A DNA stretch of 60,000 bases from Nematostella vectensis (Eukaryota; Cnidaria; Anthozoa; Actiniaria; Edwardsiidae), in the NCBI RefSeq assembly GCF_932526225.1, contig NC_064036.1, forward strand, positions 17,570,953 to 17,630,952, given 5' to 3'. The position numbers were made by a program, and so were the translations under genes. Positions 56,142-60,000 of the stretch are shown in pieces (the first letter of the stretch is position 1; every line of letters starts with the position of its first letter). The notes under the pieces were generated by a model. The model was not told where the DNA came from. It ran no database searches and worked only from the letters and a program-made list of their open reading frames with translations.

Positions 56142-57589
56142 TACGCCGCGGCCACCGCGAGCGCCGACAGCCCCGCCTTGAGGGAGGTGTGGTCACTTTT
56201 CTCGCCCGACAGGGTAGGGGCCGCGCCCTCTGCGTGCACTTTCGCAGGGGCGGGATCCTTGCTTTGCCGCCGAGACGGCACGTGGTCAGTCGCGTGTTGC
56301 ACCCTAGGATGCCCACCGGCCATGTTATGAGCACCGACTGGCTTTGTCTCGGTGTTGATCGCGTTTGCGTCGAGCGTCATGGAGTCCGTGGCTTTCTGCA
56401 GCTTATTGTTGTAGCCCACGACGCTTTGCGTGTTTATCACCAGATCGCTCGGCATTAGCCACACCCCTGGTACAACCGCAAGACTCAGTCTCACCTTGGC
56501 CTCCTGCACGGCTAACTGGTACCTTTGCACGCTTTGAGCGATGTCGTTTTCTATGATCGCGTCTTCGAGCAGCTCCGTAAACTCCGCCTGCGCCTCCATG
56601 GCCGGCCCCTGCGATGGAGGAACGGACGTTTACCTGCGCGCCAAGCACTGTGTAGACGAACGCCTCGACCGAGCGGTCGAGTCTCCCTAGCCCTGCTTTT
56701 GTCAGCCCCTCGCCTTTGGGAGGCGCAAACCAGCTATATTGCACGCCCCCGTGGTCGTCGTTGCGTATGTAACCCACCTGCTTCCCACTGTTGTACGTCT
56801 CACCTTCGTCGCTAAACAGATTGAGGTGGCTCGGGTACTCGTCTGCCGCCGTGTTGTAGCCACGGATCACGTGCACGTTGCGATACCCCTCCCCCGGATA
56901 GAACACAAACACATCGCCTAGCCCGTGGTTCCGCCCGCTTTTCCATCGGAAGTCCGGCTTACGCGGCAAACCGAACTCTATACATAGACGCTCGAAAGCG
57001 GCCTTCTTGTAGGGGTTACCTTTTTGCGTGAACGGGCTGTCGCCAGGCAGGGGGGCGCCGAGCTCGTAGAGTATCCTCCGGGTGGTAAAGTAGACGTGAA
57101 ACCTTAGAAATCCCCTGATGACAGAGGGGAGCGTGGCGAAAGTGGGGTCAGTTAGGGACACCCCACACCCAGCGGTTGCGCACCAGACCGCAAAGTTGAG
57201 TTGCTGTGGCCAGTACCCATAGGAAGGCTCCGATAGCCACCGGCGAGACTCCTTGGCGGACTTGTGCGTGACTACTGTCTCTTTGAATATGTCTCGGACC
57301 CTAGTCGTGAATGATTTGTCCTCAGCCACGTGTATCTCCAGCTGTGTGAGTAGTGGGGTGATGTCTGAGGCCGTGCTCTCCACGGGGGCCGCGGCACGGC
57401 GTAGAGCAGCTTTTGCGCGAGGGTCAGAGACCTAGGGAAACCTAGGGAAACCGGTTTTTTGACTTGTTCGGCTATAGCGTGTTTGATATGCTCGGCTATA
57501 GAGGCTCCCGCCGCAACTGCCGCCTTCTTCGTCTCCTCCTCCTTCCTTCGGGGTACCTCGTTCAGCATCTGCCAGCCTTCCCAATCCAT
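56126..57589 (-). pseudogene. Virion-type protein of unknown family, probably one gene split by two frameshifts
   Basis: Three frames follow each other without a gap. The first, from ATG at 57589 (MDWEGWQMLNEVPRRKEEET), loses frame near 57385 in a C-run. The second, to about 56600, reads YGYWPQQLNFAVWCATAGCG ... LGDVFVFYPGEGYRN. The third, 56599-56126, has a charged helix, VVPGVWLMPSDLVIN and a C-terminal hydrophobic segment LSALAVAAAYYLFR. The second frame ends in arginine-rich nonsense where the third takes over (near 56590), supporting a frameshift. The three could instead be separate genes. A duplicated CCTAGGGAAA at 57431-57450 lies just before the first break. No function is recognised. 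Confidence 0.5.
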
Positions 57590-57603
57590 GCTCAGCCCTA
57601 TTA

Positions 57604-58308
57604 AACACGAAGGCGGGCTATGCTCAACACAATGGTGGTCCTACACGCTGTGTTCACCGGAGGTGAACTGACGCTCTTCTTCGAGCAGCCGATAAGGCGC
57701 CCACGCTTTGTGGCGCTCCGGCAGTGCTTGCTGTTTAACAGCTGGTATAATCTCGAGCGGGAGCAGCAGATAACGACTATAGCCCCCTCCCGCCCATCGC
57801 TACTCTGCCAGCCGGGCACCACACGGCCGAGTCCATCGTGGAAACGATCAACCGCGCTAAAAGCCAGATTCTGACCGCGAAGCCGGATCCCCTCACCGGG
57901 AAGATCGTGCTCGTGTCCACAGGCATTGTGTTCCTGAACGCCGAACTTTGCGCACTATTTGGCCTAGAGGCTAAAGACGATCAGATGGGGGAGCGGGGCC
58001 TCGCACTGCCCTTGAAGGCTCCCCCACTTAAGGTGACTTTGCCGAAAATAGAGGCCTTCTACATCTTCTGCGACATCGTAGACCGCTCGCAGTGCCTCGC
58101 CTTAGACGAGCCTTCAAACGTTCTCGCTTGCCTAGAAACCCGCGGGAGGCCGCACGAGAAAGTCGTCTATGGGCCCGACATCCCCGTTTGTGTCGCAGCG
58201 TCTTCCTCTGAGTTTGTCTCGAGTATCCGAATATAGATCAGGGAAGACCACGGTAGACGGGTGGACTTTAAGGGCAAGCCCGTTCGCCTCGTATTAGAGC
58301 TAACCTAG
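57604..58308 (+). pseudogene. Beta-rich virion-type protein, frameshift plus in-frame TAG (minor capsid candidate)
   Basis: The first frame starts at ATG 57620 (MLNTMVVLHAVFTGGELTLF). It shifts near 57800, after which the second frame contains TLPAGHHTAESIVETINRAK. It runs to a TAG at 58234-58236, and the same frame continues for 23 further codons (VDFKGKPVRLVLELT) to another TAG at 58308. The size of about 229 codons, the beta-rich pattern and the genomic position are compatible with a minor capsid (penton-type) protein, but this is a hypothesis. It is co-directional with the next gene, 16 bp away. Confidence 0.5.
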
Positions 58309-58324
58309 GCCCGACATAACAGAC

Positions 58325-58991
58325 ATGGCGAACAGCGACGTTAGCAGCGGTGGCATATACCCCCCGCTTCCCAGCGTCTGCCCCCCGCAAACGCCTACCG
58401 CTCCGGCGAGCACCCGCGGCGACGTGCAAAGCTTCCGACTCCAAGTAATACGTGACAATCAGGCGGTTCTAGACAATGAGATAACGCATTATCGACAGGT
58501 GCGGAAGAAGTATAAGCGCGCCTTCGCCGTTACCCATGCTGTGTCTGTGGCATCCGGCATCGCTACAGGGGCGCTTTCCAGCGCCGGGGTGGGGGTCTCT
58601 TTGAGTGGGACAGGGGTTCTGATCGGCGCTCCGCTGGCAGGGGTCGCTGGGCTGGTCGGTGTCGTGGGCGCGGAGGTGGTCTCTAGGGGTCTTACGAGCA
58701 AGGTGTCTAAACACGAAGACACGATGGTTTTAGCGGAGAGTAAGAAAAACTCGATCAGCGAGCTGGTCTCTAAGGCTATGCAAGACGGGCGTATCTCAGA
58801 CGAAGAGTTTCGGCTAATACTTCGGGAACTAGAGAGATACAACGAGCTCAAGGCCGCTATCAGAGCTCGACACGGCCTCGCACCGCGTGGTAAAAAAAAG
58901 CGGGAAAGGGCCCTCCCTGGTGGCGCGCGAAAGGATGAAAAAGAGACTGCGAAAAATTCGCGAGGAGTTCGGGAGCGAGGTGTTCGAGTAG
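58325..58991 (+). pseudogene. Protein with central hydrophobic hairpin and charged tail, frameshift at an A8 run
   Basis: ATG at 58325 opens a Pro-rich N-terminus (GGIYPPLPSVCPPQTP), then a helix (QAVLDNEITHYRQVRKKYKR), a Gly/Ala-rich hydrophobic hairpin (SGIATGALSSAGVGVSLSG, GAPLAGVAGLVGVVGAEVV) and a charged helix (GRISDEEFRLILRELERYNE). At the A8 run near 58890 the better-looking frame shifts by one. It then reads MKKRLRKIREEFGSEVFE and stops at 58991, whereas the unshifted frame runs on to 59062 with less protein-like sequence. A membrane-associated structural protein is plausible. The family is unknown. Confidence 0.5.
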
Positions 58992-59159
58992 AACTCAGGT
59001 TTAAACGCCACGCCGGCGGCTTTGAATTTACGGCCGAAAAACGGTTAATCCGCGCTCCGTAGGTTGGCGGCCCTCCTCGTTTTCGCGGCCCCATCGCTAT
59101 TTGCCCCAAAAAGTCGTGTACGCGCAAGTCCTTGGGCTTGCACGCGCCCGGCCTACACC

Positions 59160-59440
59160 CCTAATTATTCATGTACGCAGCCCTAATTAGTTATTCATGC
59201 ACGCGAAACACCTGCAGCCCTAATTGATTATCCATGTACGCGAAATCTATTTGGCCTACATTAGCTTTTGCCGATTGTTTATGTACGTGAAATCGTTTTG
59301 GCCTACATTAGCTTTTGCCGTTTGTTTATGTACGTGAAATCGATTTGGCCTACATTAGCAATCGCCAAAAGCTTATGTACGTGAAATCGATTCGGCCTAC
59401 ATTAGCAATCGCCGATTGTTTATGTACGTGAAACATTATA
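59160..59440. repeat. 47-bp tandem repeats plus degenerate CCCTAATT units, element terminal region
   Basis: GGCCTACATTAGC recurs at 59253, 59300, 59347 and 59394, giving a 47-bp period, with TTTATGTACGTGAAATCG in each unit. Upstream, three looser units begin CCCTAATTA/GATTA and end ATGTACGC. No coding sequence is present. Being next to the last gene, this looks like the right terminal region, but the matching left terminus is missing, so a terminal inverted repeat cannot be shown. Confidence 0.85.
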
Positions 59441-59450
59441 CGCTTGATAT

Positions 59451-59574
59451 ATAGAGACGGGGCTGGGAGGCCCGGAGGGGCGATCCGCGCCTCCCACTAG
59501 TTTCTCTGAAACCCCCAGTCCCCCCCCCCCTGCTATACATTAACTTAATGAATACACAATTTTTTTATACACCT
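59451..59574. other. Probable right boundary of the element
   Basis: GC-rich sequence (GGGCTGGGAGGCCCGGAGGG) changes to AT-rich host-like sequence after a C-run at about 59520-59531. The exact terminus and target duplication are not visible. Confidence 0.4.
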
Positions 59575-59664
59575 GCTCTCTGATGCTCCCCGTAAATTTA
59601 CCATGCTCTCTGATGGTCTCCGTAAATTTACTATGCTCTCTGATGCTCAATGTAAATTTACCAT
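59575..59664. repeat. 30-bp tandem repeat, three copies
   Basis: TGCTCTCTGATG(C/G)TC..CGTAAATTTAC(C/T)A units begin at 59575, 59605 and 59635. Confidence 0.9.
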
Positions 59665-59670
59665 GCTGAT

Positions 59671-59915
59671 GTTCCGCTCTTAAATTGTCACCAGTTCACT
59701 TCCGGAGATCCGACGCAAACCTCAACCGTTAAAAGACAAAAGAATCTATTAGAATCCGAGATATTTAACATGCCATCCGCTCTAAATTATGAATCACATC
59801 CTCGAAGAAACTTGCAATATACACACTGCTTTCAATATTTTGAAATACTCGCTTTTTCCGTTAAAAATCATCGGAGATTGTAACGTAATCGACCGAAAGT
59901 AAACTGGTGACAATG
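59671..59915. repeat. Inverted repeat at the window end
   Basis: ATTGTCACCAGTTCACTTCC near 59686 is mirrored by AAGTAAACTGGTGACAATG near 59898, about 200 bp apart. It is probably a foldback element in flanking DNA. Confidence 0.7.
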
Positions 59916-60000
59916 CGGCAAATGCTCCGATGTGTCCACGTAAATTTACTTCTAAACAGCTAAATATAGATTAAAGAGCTTGAAGTAACAGAGAGGACCA

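Larger units (their letters stand above)
47483..59450. mobile_element. Endogenous Polinton / Polinton-like virus element, 5'-truncated and partly decayed
   Basis: A compact GC-rich block with almost no spacer carries genes on both strands. It encodes a polymerase-like palm plus SF1 helicase plus HNH protein, an rve integrase, an A32-like packaging ATPase, a probable capsid protein and several membrane or virion-type proteins. This combination (integrase, packaging ATPase, capsid, replication protein) defines the Polinton/Maverick and Polinton-like virus group of integrating double-stranded DNA elements. No cysteine protease was recognised. The left end is cut at 47483. The right boundary is placed after the 47-bp repeats and is approximate. 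About nine frameshifts and three internal stops mark decay. Confidence 0.85.

Overview
The window looks like nuclear DNA of an animal, most likely a cnidarian (anthozoan). It has AT-rich intron-containing genes, many tandem arrays and transposon remnants, and one compact GC-rich block of virus-like genes. Species assignment is an inference; no rRNA or mitochondrial marker is present.

Layout. Positions 2620-38519 (+) carry the 3' part of a metabotropic GABA-B-type receptor gene (class C GPCR). Fourteen exons are recognisable: four encode ligand-binding domain before a 24 kb intron, and ten after it encode the end of that domain, the seven-helix core and a coiled-coil tail with a stop codon. 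The gene starts before the window. Its introns hold a 50-bp array (1-2574), a 79-bp array that has captured a 3' splice site and the start of an exon (about 3105-6789), a 24-bp array starting at a splice donor (34757-35697) and a 93-bp in-frame array that repeats the TM6 exon start (36543-36914).

The 24 kb intron contains decayed LINE reverse transcriptase pieces, inverted and dispersed repeats, a 2.75 kb TIR transposon with a 5-bp target duplication, a complete RRM/glycine-rich RNA-binding protein gene (21607-22649, minus) and a multi-exon antisense gene with a RING-like C-terminus (28141-31518, minus). The RNA-binding gene lies in a segmental duplication whose second copy sits just downstream of the receptor gene (38990-43020, with its own intact gene at 41654-42681).

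From 44 to 47 kb the sequence is repeat-derived and ends in a truncated copy of receptor intron/exon sequence (46945-47482). That copy is fused abruptly at 47482/47483 to a GC-rich, densely coding element (47483 to about 59450) of Polinton/Polinton-like virus type. The element has a 5'-truncated polymerase-like palm plus SF1 helicase plus HNH protein, an rve integrase, several small membrane proteins, an A32-like packaging ATPase, a probable major capsid protein, further virion-type proteins of unknown function, and a terminal region with 47-bp repeats. The ATPase and four other reading frames are intact, while the polymerase-helicase, integrase, capsid and several others carry frameshifts or in-frame TAG codons. 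It is therefore a relatively recent but decaying endogenous copy. A 14-bp sequence repeated exactly four times inside different genes, and GTATACG-type palindromes in the intergenic gaps, are its most unusual features.
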